From Marinobacter sp. MDS2 (GTDB taxonomy: Bacteria > Pseudomonadota > Gammaproteobacteria > Pseudomonadales > Oleiphilaceae), in assembly GCF_030718085.1 (NCBI RefSeq), contig NZ_JAVAJF010000001.1:1736001-1800000 (forward strand): 64,000 nucleotides of DNA, in the 5' to 3' direction. The position numbers were made by a program, and so were the translations under genes. A model generated the notes under the pieces. That model made no database searches. It was not told where the DNA came from and saw only the letters and a list, made by a program, of their open reading frames with translations. Of this stretch, positions 34,714-43,925 are shown piece by piece (the stretch's first letter is position 1; each line of letters starts with the position of its first letter).

Positions 34714-36354
34714 ATGAGCATTCGTCCTGCGGCCACTTTGGCTCTGACTCGCGATAGCGAAAACGGTATTGAAGTCCTTCTGCTGCAACGCACCTGGGAG
34801 GCGATCTTTCTACCCGGTTATTTCGTCTTCCCCGGCGGGGCTGTGAATGTCGAGGAACCCGAATGCCGGGATCATGCCATTGGCGTGGAAGACTCCGCTA
34901 TTAGCCAGACCATGAGCTTGGTCGAAGGCGGCGGAGTGGATTATATGCTGGCCGCGGTTCGGGAATGCTTTGAAGAGTCCGGCGTTCTGCTGGCCTTGGA
35001 CAAAACCGGAAAACTTATCGGCCCGGACCACCCGGTACACGCAGATCGCGACGCGCTGTTCCAGGAAACCGTGTGTCTGGCCGAGCTTTGCAAAAAGTAC
35101 GAATTAACCATACCGCTGGACCATTTAGCGTACCTGAGCCATTGGGTCACACCACCGGGGCCACCGCGCCGGTTTGATACCCGATTCTTTATTGCTGCCG
35201 CACCCGAAGGGCAAATTGCCAGCCACGATGGCTCGGAAACCATTGATCACGTCTGGATTTCACCCGCTCAAGCACTGGCAGAACACAAAGCCGGGCAGCG
35301 CTTGTTAGGTCTGCCGACCATTCGAACCCTGCGGGTTCTGTGCGACTTCGACACCACGGCTGAACTGATGCGCTACGCCCACGCCAACCCGCCAGAACCC
35401 TTCCCGACCGACCCCTGGCCGGCGATCCGAAAAGGCAAACCGGTGCTTCTGGAGCCGAACGCACCCGCCTACGACGAAGCCGTAAAACTGGACCCAGAGG
35501 GTGCAGGTTCGGTGCAGGCGCAGATCACACCGGGTGAACCGGTTGAGGTAGCCGCCGGCGTGGTTCGTTTGACCGCGCCGAACCCGGGGATGATGACGGG
35601 CCCCGGCACCAACACCTACATTCTGGGTTTCGATCGTTTTACCGTGATTGATCCCGGACCGGCCAATGAAAACCATATTGAACGCATTCTGGAAGTGACC
35701 GATGGTGCGGTGGATCAGGTGGTGGTCACCCATACCCATCTTGACCACTCTCCGGGCACCCGATTGCTGAAAGAGCGCACCAACTGCCGGGTTTTCGGCT
35801 GGCCAGCGCCGGAAGGTGCCAGCCAAGACCGCGCCTTCACGCCGGATGACATCCCCGAACACGGTGAATTGATCGCTACAGAAGCCGGTGTGCTGAAAGT
35901 TATCCACACCCCCGGCCACGCCTCGAATCACCTGTGTTTGCTGCTGACCGACCAGGATCTGCTGTTTTCCGGTGACCACATCATGCAAGGCTCAACGGTG
36001 GTGATTAATCCGCCGGACGGCGATATGAAAGCCTATGTGGAATCGCTGTACGAATTGCTGGAAGAGAAGATTCAGTTCATTGCCCCGGCACACGGGTTTC
36101 TTATGGGGCAGCCAGAGGCCGTGGTGGATTATCTGATTACCCACCGCCTGTCACGGGAGCATAAGGTGTTCCGGGCGCTGGCAGCACTGGCTCCGGTTTC
36201 CCTGAAGGATCTGACGGCAAAAGCCTACGACGATGTGCCAACCGCAATACACGGGCTCGCTGCCCGCTCTGCGTTGGCCCACCTACTGAAACTGGAAGCC
36301 GAGCACCGCGCCTGCCAGAAAGACGATCTCTGGCATACCACAGCCCCGGCTTAA
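34714..36354 (+). CDS. NUDIX hydrolase-metallo-beta-lactamase fusion
   Basis: A 546-residue two-domain protein. Residues about 1-230 form a NUDIX domain like NUDT19/RP2-type CoA diphosphatases: FPGGAVNVEE, then a long insert before the catalytic helix AAVRECFEESGVLL. Residues about 270-530 form an MBL domain of the LACTB2 type: GPGTNTYILG, the metal motif THTHLDHSPG, HTPGHASNHLC, SGDHIMQGS and APAHGFLMG. The fusion pairs a possible nucleoside-diphosphate or CoA hydrolase with a metallohydrolase. The adjacent thioesterase gene hints at CoA-derivative turnover, which is inference. Both active sites look complete. Confidence 0.85.
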   Translation: MSIRPAATLALTRDSENGIEVLLLQRTWEAIFLPGYFVFPGGAVNVEEPECRDHAIGVEDSAISQTMSLVEGGGVDYMLAAVRECFEESGVLLALDKTGKLIGPDHPVHADRDALFQETVCLAELCKKYELTIPLDHLAYLSHWVTPPGPPRRFDTRFFIAAAPEGQIASHDGSETIDHVWISPAQALAEHKAGQRLLGLPTIRTLRVLCDFDTTAELMRYAHANPPEPFPTDPWPAIRKGKPVLLEPNAPAYDEAVKLDPEGAGSVQAQITPGEPVEVAAGVVRLTAPNPGMMTGPGTNTYILGFDRFTVIDPGPANENHIERILEVTDGAVDQVVVTHTHLDHSPGTRLLKERTNCRVFGWPAPEGASQDRAFTPDDIPEHGELIATEAGVLKVIHTPGHASNHLCLLLTDQDLLFSGDHIMQGSTVVINPPDGDMKAYVESLYELLEEKIQFIAPAHGFLMGQPEAVVDYLITHRLSREHKVFRALAALAPVSLKDLTAKAYDDVPTAIHGLAARSALAHLLKLEAEHRACQKDDLWHTTAPA

Positions 36355-36362
36355 CCGCCGGG

Positions 36363-36521
36363 CTATTTCTTGGCGATCACCCAAACCGCGTGAACAATGC
36401 CCGGAATGTAGCCGAGAATGGTCAACAGAATGTTGATCCAAAAGTGCTTTCCGATACCCACCTGTAAAAACACCCCCAATGGCGGTAACAGAATCGCAAT
36501 CAAAATACGCAAAAGGTCCAT
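36363..36521 (-). CDS. YqaE/PMP3-family membrane protein
   Basis: A 52-residue hydrophobic protein matching the YqaE/Pmp3 proteolipid family: LRILIAILLPPLGVFLQVG, then FWINILLTILGYIPGIVHAVWVI and a lysine end. The double proline and the GYIPG turn are diagnostic. Eukaryotic and plant relatives affect membrane potential and salt or cold tolerance; the bacterial role is unclear. AAGGAGAG lies nine bases before the start codon. It converges on the NUDIX-MBL gene with eight bases between the stops. Confidence 0.88.
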   Translation of the reverse strand: MDLLRILIAILLPPLGVFLQVGIGKHFWINILLTILGYIPGIVHAVWVIAKK

Positions 36522-36704
36522 ACAGTTCTCTCCTTAGTCTCGGTATAACAGTCTTATGATTGCAAGATAGTTCAGTTATACACAATCAGCTGTCTGAATT
36601 CGGCCCGGAATCATGAAAGTGGCATTACAGCTTCTTCACAGCCGTATTCATTACTCGCTGAGAGCCCTATCCTAGGGCCGTTTCGTCAAGGTACTCGAGG
36701 ATTT

Positions 36705-38165
36705 ATGCTGTTTCAACGTCATCATAGCCACACGCCCAGCACACTGCTTGCCGGTTTTCTTCTGGTACTGGCGCCATTCAGTGCATGGGCTGACACGCAA
36801 AAAGCACAGACGGTTTCCGAAACGCCCGGGCCTTTGATCGCTCAACTGGCCGAGGACGAAAGTGTCGAAGATGTCGTTCATTCCGAGCCACGCCACGACA
36901 CCCAGAAAAAAGCAGCACCGAAGGCCAAAGAATCCGCTGAGACCGAACCTGCGAAAGCCGCCGGTGCGGATAAACAAGGCGCAGCCACCTCGGAACCGAC
37001 GGCAACCAAGGCCAAGCAGCCGCGGAAGATTGCCCCCAATGTGGATCTGAAAGAAGTCGCGCCCATGCCGGAGCCTGAGCCTGAGCCAGAACCCGCTCCT
37101 GAAACTGAGCCGACCGATGCTGCGGACACAGACTCCACTGCTCCCCAGGAGCCAACGGCGACCGAGGAAAGCGAGCCGGACGTTACCGAAGCCGAGCCCG
37201 TTCCTTCGGAAACTTTCGCCATACTGGGCAAAGAAGTGCTACCGGGTACTTCAACCCGTCTGGCCTGGTCGCCGAATATTCAAATTGCCGGGCTGTCCCA
37301 GATTACTCCGGTACTGGTGGTGAACGGTGCGCACGCCGGGCCGACTCTGTGCCTGACTGGCGCTATTCACGGCGATGAACTGAACGGCATCGAAATCGTA
37401 CGGCGCGCCATGTACGACCTGGACCCGGCCAAATTGAGCGGCCAGGTCGTTGGCGTGCCCATCGTGAACCTGACCGGTTTCCAGCAAGGCACCCGCTATC
37501 TGCCCGACCGTCGTGACCTGAACCGTTATTTCCCGGGCCGCCCCGACGGCACGCTGGCAGACCGCATCGCACATTCGCTGTTCAACAGTGTCATCCGTCA
37601 TTGCGACATGTTGGTGGATATCCACACCGGATCCCTCAAACGCACCAACTTGCCGCAACTGCGCGCCGACATGAACAACCCGGAGGTCGCGGAATTCACC
37701 AAGGGCTTTGACCGAATGGCGGTGGTACACAGCTCGGGCTCTGAAGGCATGTTGCGAACCGCCGCGGTCAATGCAGGCATCCGCGCGGTGACGCTGGAAG
37801 CCGGCGAATCGCTGCGCATTCAGGAGCACCAGATCAAAGCCGGCGTCAACAGCCTCAACAGCCTGATGGAAAAGCACGGCATGATCTCCCGGATGTTTGT
37901 CTGGGGTGATCCGCAACCGGTGTATTACGACTCGCTGTGGATTCGCGCCCAGCACGGCGGCATTCTGTTCAGCGAAGTGGCCTTGGGAGATCGTGTGTCC
38001 GAAGGGGAAATCCTCGGTTACGTGTCAGATCCCATCACCAACGAGCAATACCCGATTCGCTCGAATGCCAATGGCCGCGTCATCGGCATGGCGGTGGATC
38101 AGGTGGTGATGGCCGGCTTTGCGGCCTACCACATTGGTACGGAGGCAGAAGTTCCAGGAGAGTAG
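36705..38165 (+). CDS. Periplasmic AstE/AspA-like zinc carboxypeptidase with Pro/Glu-rich linker
   Basis: A 486-residue protein with a signal peptide (LLAGFLLVLAPFSAWA, cleavage near residue 29). A roughly 130-residue acidic, Pro/Ala/Glu-rich linker includes a run of Glu-Pro pairs (about residues 123-135). A succinylglutamate desuccinylase/aspartoacylase (M14-like) domain follows. Zinc ligands are visible as GAIHGDELNG (His, Glu) and VDIHTG (His); YLPDRRDLNRYFPG and LEAGES complete the site, and a biotinyl-like hammerhead closes the C-terminus. Cytosolic AstE has no signal peptide, so the substrate here is probably periplasmic, perhaps a peptide or peptidoglycan-derived compound. Confidence 0.82.
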   Translation: MLFQRHHSHTPSTLLAGFLLVLAPFSAWADTQKAQTVSETPGPLIAQLAEDESVEDVVHSEPRHDTQKKAAPKAKESAETEPAKAAGADKQGAATSEPTATKAKQPRKIAPNVDLKEVAPMPEPEPEPEPAPETEPTDAADTDSTAPQEPTATEESEPDVTEAEPVPSETFAILGKEVLPGTSTRLAWSPNIQIAGLSQITPVLVVNGAHAGPTLCLTGAIHGDELNGIEIVRRAMYDLDPAKLSGQVVGVPIVNLTGFQQGTRYLPDRRDLNRYFPGRPDGTLADRIAHSLFNSVIRHCDMLVDIHTGSLKRTNLPQLRADMNNPEVAEFTKGFDRMAVVHSSGSEGMLRTAAVNAGIRAVTLEAGESLRIQEHQIKAGVNSLNSLMEKHGMISRMFVWGDPQPVYYDSLWIRAQHGGILFSEVALGDRVSEGEILGYVSDPITNEQYPIRSNANGRVIGMAVDQVVMAGFAAYHIGTEAEVPGE

Positions 38166-38206
38166 TATGCTAGGCGTTTAATGCATCGAGCCTGAAGGAT
38201 AACAAC

Positions 38207-39136
38207 GTGGCTGCAGAGAACGCCGGCATCGTGCCCCGCACACCGGGGCTGGCCTATATCGGTTTAGTACTGACGCCTCTGTTCTGGGCCGGTAACGCGG
38301 TCATCGCGCGAGGCACGGTAGACAGCATTCCGCCGCTTTCCATGTCGTTCTGGCGCTGGGTGATCGCCCTGTGCATTCTGCTGCCTTTCGGCCTGCCCGG
38401 CGTTTGGCGCCACCGGCACGTGATTCGCCAGCACCTCGGCTCCATGCTGGCGTTGGCCACCTTCAGTGTCGCGGCATTCAATTCGTTGCTCTACTACGCA
38501 GCCCTGACCACCACCGCCACCAACATTGCACTGATCAACTCCACCATTCCCATATTCGTGGCCCTGCTTGCCTGGATCCTATTGGGCGACAAAACCCGCC
38601 CGCTGCAAGCGTTGGGTATTGGTTTAGCCATTTTGGGTATTGTCACGGTAGTGGCACGGGGCGATCTGTCGATTCTGCTGAATCTGCAGGCGCAACCCGG
38701 CGATCTGATTATGGTGGCGGCCGTGGCCAGTTGGGGGCTGTTTTCGGTCCTGCTGCGGCGGCAGGCTGTACCATTGCCACCCCTGACCTTTCTCACTACC
38801 CAGATTCTGCTGGGCAGCTGTGTGCTGTTTCCGTTCTACCTTGCCGACCTATTGTTCTTTTCCGGTGGCTTCAGCTGGTCTGGTGACACGGCGCTGCCTC
38901 TGCTGTACTTCGCCATCTTCCCCGGCATTCTGGCCTACGGTTTCTGGAACTATGGCGTGCAACAGATTGGCCCCGCCAAAGCGGCCATTTTCATGTATCT
39001 GGTGCCGGTGTTTGCCTCGGTTCTGGCCAGTGTGTTTCTGGATGAAGCACTGGGCGCGGCGCACCTGGTCGGCGGTGCTTTGATTCTATCCGGGCTGCTG
39101 CTGGCAACCCGGGTAGGCCGGCGCCCGCCGGTTTAG
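38207..39136 (+). CDS. EamA/DMT-family transporter
   Basis: A 309-residue inner-membrane protein with ten predicted helices in two EamA repeats (LTPLFWAGNAVIARGTVDSIPPLSMSFWRW and MVAAVASWGLFSVLLRR). These are drug/metabolite transporters; many export amino acids or related compounds. The GTG start at 38207 has AAGGAT six bases upstream. It lies 41 bases after the AstE-like gene, so cotranscription is possible. It ends six bases before the convergent PatB stop. Confidence 0.87.
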   Translation: MAAENAGIVPRTPGLAYIGLVLTPLFWAGNAVIARGTVDSIPPLSMSFWRWVIALCILLPFGLPGVWRHRHVIRQHLGSMLALATFSVAAFNSLLYYAALTTTATNIALINSTIPIFVALLAWILLGDKTRPLQALGIGLAILGIVTVVARGDLSILLNLQAQPGDLIMVAAVASWGLFSVLLRRQAVPLPPLTFLTTQILLGSCVLFPFYLADLLFFSGGFSWSGDTALPLLYFAIFPGILAYGFWNYGVQQIGPAKAAIFMYLVPVFASVLASVFLDEALGAAHLVGGALILSGLLLATRVGRRPPV

Positions 39137-39142
39137 CCGGCC

Positions 39143-40330
39143 TTAACGCTGCGCCAAGGCCAATTCCACACGGGCCATTACCTGTTCCAGTACGGCTCGC
39201 GGGCAACCAATATTGAGTCTCATAAAACCGCTGCCTGGCTCGCCAAAGGTAACCCCCGGGTTCATGCCCACCCCCGCCTGTTGCACAAAGAAACGTTTCA
39301 GCCCGGCATCGTCTAACCCCAGTTTCCGGCAATCCAGCCACATCAGATAGGTGCCTTCCGGCGCTGACACCCGAATTCCGGGCCAGCGCGCGGTAACCTG
39401 CTCCAGCACATAGTCTCGATTGGCCTGCAGATACACCATCAGCTGATCCAGCCATTCGCCACTCTGTCGGTAACCGGCTTCAAAGCCCGCCACGCTGAAC
39501 GGATTACACTGAGGCAAATGCAAAGAATCAAACACCGCTTTAATGGCCCGGCGGCGTTCAGCGTCTGGAATCACCAACGCTGACAAGCCCAAACCGGGCA
39601 TGTTGAAACTTTTGCTCGGAGCAATGGCCGTTACCAGAGCATCCTCCTCATCCGCCAGTCGGGCCAGCATGGTATGAGCAGGTTTGTCCCGATACACCAG
39701 ATCGCAGTGGATCTCGTCGGTCAGCACCGTCAGTTGATGCCGGCGGGCGATCTCAAGCACCGCCTTTAATTCGTCGTCAGTCCACACCCGGCCCACCGGA
39801 TTGTGAGGCGAACAAAACATCAGAACGCGGGCATCCGGCCGGGCGGCGCATTGCTCAAGATGCTCCAGATCCATGCGGTATTGCCCGGTTTCCGCGTCCT
39901 GCACCAATGGGTTTTCGATCACCACCCGGCCACTTTGCTGCACGGAACTAAAGAACGGTGGGTACACCGGGGGCTGGATAATCACCCCTTCGCCGGGTGC
40001 CGCATAAGCCATGCAGGCGGCATGCAGCGACGGCACCACACCCGGTGCCATCAGAATCCATTCTTTCTCGATCTGCCAATTGTGGCGTTCGGCAAACCAA
40101 TCAATGATCGATTGATAAAGGCTGTCCGGAAAAATCGTATAACCGTACACCGGATGCTCAGCTCGGGCTTTCAAGGCGGCAGTTACCGCCTCGGGCGCGG
40201 CAAAATCCATATCCGCGACCCACACCGGAATCACATCGTCACGGCCGAACACCGTCTTACGCACATCAAATTTCACCGAGGCGGTGTTTTCTCGTTGTAT
40301 CGGCTGGTCAAAATCCATAGCTACCGTCAT
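39143..40330 (-). CDS. PatB/MalY-family PLP C-S lyase (cystathionine beta-lyase type)
   Basis: A 395-residue fold-type I PLP enzyme. Family motifs are VIPVWVADMDFAAPEAV, GYTIFPDSLYQSIIDWF, the PLP-aspartate region FCSPHNPVGRVW...LTDEIHCDLVY and the Schiff-base lysine in APSKSFNMPGL. PatB/MalY enzymes cleave cystathionine or other cysteine S-conjugates to pyruvate, ammonia and a thiol. The neighbouring DMT exporter could move a related amino compound (inference). ATG 40330 is used; ATG 40318 is possible. Confidence 0.9.
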   Translation of the reverse strand: MTVAMDFDQPIQRENTASVKFDVRKTVFGRDDVIPVWVADMDFAAPEAVTAALKARAEHPVYGYTIFPDSLYQSIIDWFAERHNWQIEKEWILMAPGVVPSLHAACMAYAAPGEGVIIQPPVYPPFFSSVQQSGRVVIENPLVQDAETGQYRMDLEHLEQCAARPDARVLMFCSPHNPVGRVWTDDELKAVLEIARRHQLTVLTDEIHCDLVYRDKPAHTMLARLADEEDALVTAIAPSKSFNMPGLGLSALVIPDAERRRAIKAVFDSLHLPQCNPFSVAGFEAGYRQSGEWLDQLMVYLQANRDYVLEQVTARWPGIRVSAPEGTYLMWLDCRKLGLDDAGLKRFFVQQAGVGMNPGVTFGEPGSGFMRLNIGCPRAVLEQVMARVELALAQR

Positions 40331-40419
40331 TCCCCATCAGCATTACTAACAGCTACTTGTCGAAACCGTTCAGAATTGCGAACCTGCTGAGTTTTAACGC
40401 AGCCCGCACCGGAAAATTT

Positions 40420-41307
40420 ATGATCGCGCAAATACTGGCCACCATGCTACCCGTATTCCTGATTGCAGGCTGTGGGGCATTGTACGGGCGTTATCGCACG
40501 CCGGACATTCAGGGCTTGAACCTGCTCAACATGGAGTTGTTTGTGCCCATGCTGGTGTTTGCGGTGTTGGCCGACCAGCAAGCGCCCTTGCAGGATTACG
40601 GCTGGCTGGCGCTGGCCGCAACCGTAGTGGTGCTGGGTTCCGGCATAATTCTGTACCCGCTAGCCCGGGTGCTGGATCTGAACCTGAAAACCTTCCTGCC
40701 ACCCATGATGTTCAACAACTCCGGCAACATGGGCATTCCACTGCTGGTGCTGGCGTTCGGCGAAGCGGCGCTGCCGGCAGCCATCGTGTTGTTCATTGTG
40801 GAAATGCTGCTGCACTTCTCCGTTGGCCTGTACATGCTGGACCCACACACCTCCGTACTGAAACGCCTGCGCCAACCCATCGTGTTTGCCAGCATCGCCG
40901 GCCTTGCCGTGAACTTCAGCGGTGTGGCCCTGCCCAGCTGGCTGCTGGAAGCCCTGAACATGCTGGGCGGCGTGTGCATTCCACTAATGTTGTTCGCTCT
41001 CGGCGTGCGCATGCTGGATGTCGACTTCAGCGACTGGAAGCTCGGTATGATCGGCGCCATCGCCTGCCCCGTCAGCGGGCTTGTACTGGCGTGGCCGCTC
41101 ATCGCTGTGCTTGACCTTCCAGGCCTTCAGGTAGCGGCACTCTGGGTCTTTGCCGCCCTGCCTCCGGCGGTTCTGAACTATATGGTGGCGGAACAGTATC
41201 GCCAGGAACCGCACAAGGTCGCCTCGCTGGTGCTGATCAGCAATCTGGGCAGTCTGGTGGTGATGCCCATCGTACTGGGCCTGGTGTTTGCTTCTGGTTA
41301 CCTCTAG
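40420..41307 (+). CDS. AEC-family transporter (auxin efflux carrier fold)
   Basis: A 295-residue inner-membrane protein with about ten helices in two inverted repeats. Typical features are GCGALYGRYRTPDIQGLNLLNMELFVPMLVF at the N-terminus and the unwound-helix motif FNNSGNMGIPLLVLAFG. The C-terminal half has ALPPAVLNYMVAEQY. Bacterial AEC proteins carry malonate, malate or amino acids; the substrate is unknown. GGAAAA precedes ATG 40420; the longer frame upstream overlaps the promoter region of patB and is unlikely to be translated. Confidence 0.87.
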   Translation: MIAQILATMLPVFLIAGCGALYGRYRTPDIQGLNLLNMELFVPMLVFAVLADQQAPLQDYGWLALAATVVVLGSGIILYPLARVLDLNLKTFLPPMMFNNSGNMGIPLLVLAFGEAALPAAIVLFIVEMLLHFSVGLYMLDPHTSVLKRLRQPIVFASIAGLAVNFSGVALPSWLLEALNMLGGVCIPLMLFALGVRMLDVDFSDWKLGMIGAIACPVSGLVLAWPLIAVLDLPGLQVAALWVFAALPPAVLNYMVAEQYRQEPHKVASLVLISNLGSLVVMPIVLGLVFASGYL

Positions 41308-41386
41308 GCAACTTGCAACAACGCTTTTTATAGCCGATGGTTAGAGTTCAGCTTGCTGATTTCAAACCCGATATGGAGGTCTGCCC

Positions 41387-43891
41387 TTGAGCGTTCTGCT
41401 TCTTGTTCTCAGTGCTTTGGTGCTGATTTATTTCAGCATAGGCGGGAAAACCGCTGCTATTGTTATGTCGGCGGCCACCTTGGTTGGCGTGGCACAAGAC
41501 GACTGGCACATTCTCAGCTTTTTAATCGGCGGCCTGTTACTGGCGCTCGCTTTGTTGGTAGTTCTGCCCAGCGACCTGCGCCGGGAAAAACTCAGCCGTC
41601 CTCTACTCGGTTGGGTACGGGGCCGTTTGCCCACGCTCTCCTCGACGGAAGAAGAAGCCCTGAAATCCGGCTCGGTAGACTGGGACGGCGAATTGTTTTC
41701 CGGCAAACCGGAGTGGAACAAGCTGTTAGATGCTGCACCGGCGCACCTTACCAGTGAAGAACAAGCCTTCCTCGATGGCCCGGTGGAAGAACTCTGCAAA
41801 ATGCTGGATGACTGGCAGATCACCCATGAGAACTACGATCTGCCCGAAGACGTCTGGGCATTCATTCGCAACAACGGCTTTTTCGGCCTGGTGATTCCCA
41901 AGGAAGATGGCGGCAAGGGCTTCTCCAACACCGCCCATTCCGAAATCGTGATGAAAATCTCCACCCGCAGTGTCTCTGCCGCCGTCACCGTGATGGTGCC
42001 TAACTCTTTAGGCCCGGGCGAACTGCTGATGCACTACGGCACCGAAGACCAGAAACAACATTACCTGCCCCGCCTCGCCGGCGGCGAAGACATTCCCTGT
42101 TTCGCACTGACCTCGCCCATCGCGGGCTCCGATGCCGGGGCCATTCCGGACAAAGGCATCGTCTGCAAAGGCGAGTGGAACGGCGAAGAAGTGATGGGCC
42201 TGAAGGTCACCTGGAACAAGCGCTACATCACGCTGGCCCCGGTGGCCACCCTGATCGGCCTCGCCATCAAAGTATACGACCCCGAACACTTGCTCGGTGA
42301 ACAGGACGAAATCGGCGTAACCTGTGTGCTGGTGCCCCGGGATACCGAGGGCGTGCATGCCGGTACGCGCCACTTGCCGATGAACACGGTGTTTATGAAC
42401 GGGCCCACCTGGGGCACCGAGGTGTTCATTCCGATGGATCAGGTGATTGGCGGGCAAGACATGCTTGGCAAAGGCTGGACCATGTTGCTGGAATGCCTGT
42501 CCATCGGTCGCTCGATCTCGCTGCCCGCGCTGGGCACCGGCGCCGGCAAGCTGGCCAGTTTGGCCACCGGTTCTTACGCCTTTACCCGGGAGCAATTTGG
42601 CCGCACCATCAGTCAGTTTGAAGGAGTTCAGGAAGCACTGGAACCCATCGCTGGCTACACCTACATGATGGATGCCGCCCGCTTGCTGACCGTGGGCATG
42701 CTCGATAGAGGCGTGCGCCCAGCGGTGCCTTCGGCTGTTTTGAAATACCGCAACACCGACCTGATGCGCGAGGTCATTAACCACGCCATGGACATTGTGG
42801 CCGGCCGCGGTGTGATCACCGGCCCCCGTAACTTCCTGGCTCGCGCCTATCAAGCGGTGCCGATCGGCATCACGGTAGAGGGTGCAAACATCCTGACCCG
42901 CAGCCTGATGATCTTTGGCCAGGGCTCTATTCGCTGTCATCCCTTCATCGTGGATGAGATCGAAGCCGCTGGCATGGACGATGAAGAGGCCGCAACCAAG
43001 AAATTCGATGATATTTTCTACAGCCATCTGGCGCACACCACCCGAAACTCGTTGCGGGCTTTCGTACTGGGCCTAACGAAAGGTTTGTTGGAAACCGCCC
43101 CCCGACAGGGCGATATCCAAGGCTATTACCGCCAGCTTGGCCGATTCTCGGCGGCCTTCGCCATGATGACTGACGTAACTCTGCTGACGGTAGGCGGTGG
43201 CCTGAAAGCCCGGCAACGGCTGTCTGGCCGTATGGCGGATTGTCTGGTGCAGCTGTATTACGCCACCGCCGTGATCAAGCAATGGCACGAAGAAGGTTAT
43301 CCTGAAGATCAGCGGGATTTGGTGGAATGGAGCCTGCAAACCTGTTTGCACGATCTGCAGAATTCCATGCGCGAAGCCATCATCAACTTCCCGGTGCCGG
43401 CACTGCGCTGGCCGCTGCGCATTCTAGTGTTCCCGCTGGGTGCTACCGGCCTTAACGGCCCGGATGACAAGCTGGGCGCGAAAGTGGCCGCCACCATCGT
43501 GGACGACACCCCCGTGCGCCAGCGGGTAAGCCGTGGCACCTTCACCACTCAGGATCCGAACGATCCGTTAGGGCGCGTGCTGAATGCCTACAAGCTGGCT
43601 AACGAAACCCACGAAATGCGCCAGCGCCTGCACGAAGCCATTCGCAACCGCAATGAGGATGAGCTGGATGGTATTGCGCTGCTGATGGGCCACCAACGCA
43701 AAGAACTGGTGGACTGGGCCTGCGCCCAAGGCATCGTGACCGCTGATGAATGTCCGAAACTGGAAGAGGCCCTGACCGCCTTGTACGACGTGATTCGTGT
43801 CGATGCCTTTGAGCCCGACGGCCTCAAGTCTCTGGCAAAAACCGCCAAGGGCAAACGCAAAGTGGTCGAACGGCCCAAGAAAAAGCACTAG
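41387..43891 (+). CDS. fadE: Acyl-CoA dehydrogenase FadE
   Basis: An 834-residue enzyme of fatty-acid beta-oxidation introducing the first double bond into acyl-CoA with FAD (E. coli FadE is 814). Two N-terminal hydrophobic helices (residues about 1-60) anchor it to the membrane. The dehydrogenase core includes GFFGLVIPKEDGGKGFSN, CFALTSPIAGSDAGAIPD, the EQFGRTISQFEGVQEAL helix and GRGVITGPRNFLARAYQAVPIGITVEGANILTRSLMIFGQG. The C-terminal DUF1974-like part is complete. Translation appears to start at TTG 41387: TGGAGGT lies six bases upstream and no ATG in frame fits the N-terminal helix. Confidence 0.93.
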   Translation: MSVLLLVLSALVLIYFSIGGKTAAIVMSAATLVGVAQDDWHILSFLIGGLLLALALLVVLPSDLRREKLSRPLLGWVRGRLPTLSSTEEEALKSGSVDWDGELFSGKPEWNKLLDAAPAHLTSEEQAFLDGPVEELCKMLDDWQITHENYDLPEDVWAFIRNNGFFGLVIPKEDGGKGFSNTAHSEIVMKISTRSVSAAVTVMVPNSLGPGELLMHYGTEDQKQHYLPRLAGGEDIPCFALTSPIAGSDAGAIPDKGIVCKGEWNGEEVMGLKVTWNKRYITLAPVATLIGLAIKVYDPEHLLGEQDEIGVTCVLVPRDTEGVHAGTRHLPMNTVFMNGPTWGTEVFIPMDQVIGGQDMLGKGWTMLLECLSIGRSISLPALGTGAGKLASLATGSYAFTREQFGRTISQFEGVQEALEPIAGYTYMMDAARLLTVGMLDRGVRPAVPSAVLKYRNTDLMREVINHAMDIVAGRGVITGPRNFLARAYQAVPIGITVEGANILTRSLMIFGQGSIRCHPFIVDEIEAAGMDDEEAATKKFDDIFYSHLAHTTRNSLRAFVLGLTKGLLETAPRQGDIQGYYRQLGRFSAAFAMMTDVTLLTVGGGLKARQRLSGRMADCLVQLYYATAVIKQWHEEGYPEDQRDLVEWSLQTCLHDLQNSMREAIINFPVPALRWPLRILVFPLGATGLNGPDDKLGAKVAATIVDDTPVRQRVSRGTFTTQDPNDPLGRVLNAYKLANETHEMRQRLHEAIRNRNEDELDGIALLMGHQRKELVDWACAQGIVTADECPKLEEALTALYDVIRVDAFEPDGLKSLAKTAKGKRKVVERPKKKH

Positions 43892-43897
43892 CCTCTG

Positions 43898-43925
43898 ATT
43901 GAGGGGCGTTCACTCGCCCCTCAAT
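43898..43925. terminator. Bidirectional hairpin between fadE and LysR gene
   Basis: ATTGAGGGGCG and CGCCCCTCAAT form a perfect 11-bp stem with a six-base loop just after the fadE stop, and they include the last codons of the convergent LysR gene. No long T-run follows, but the stem is strong and could end transcription from both sides. Confidence 0.6.
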
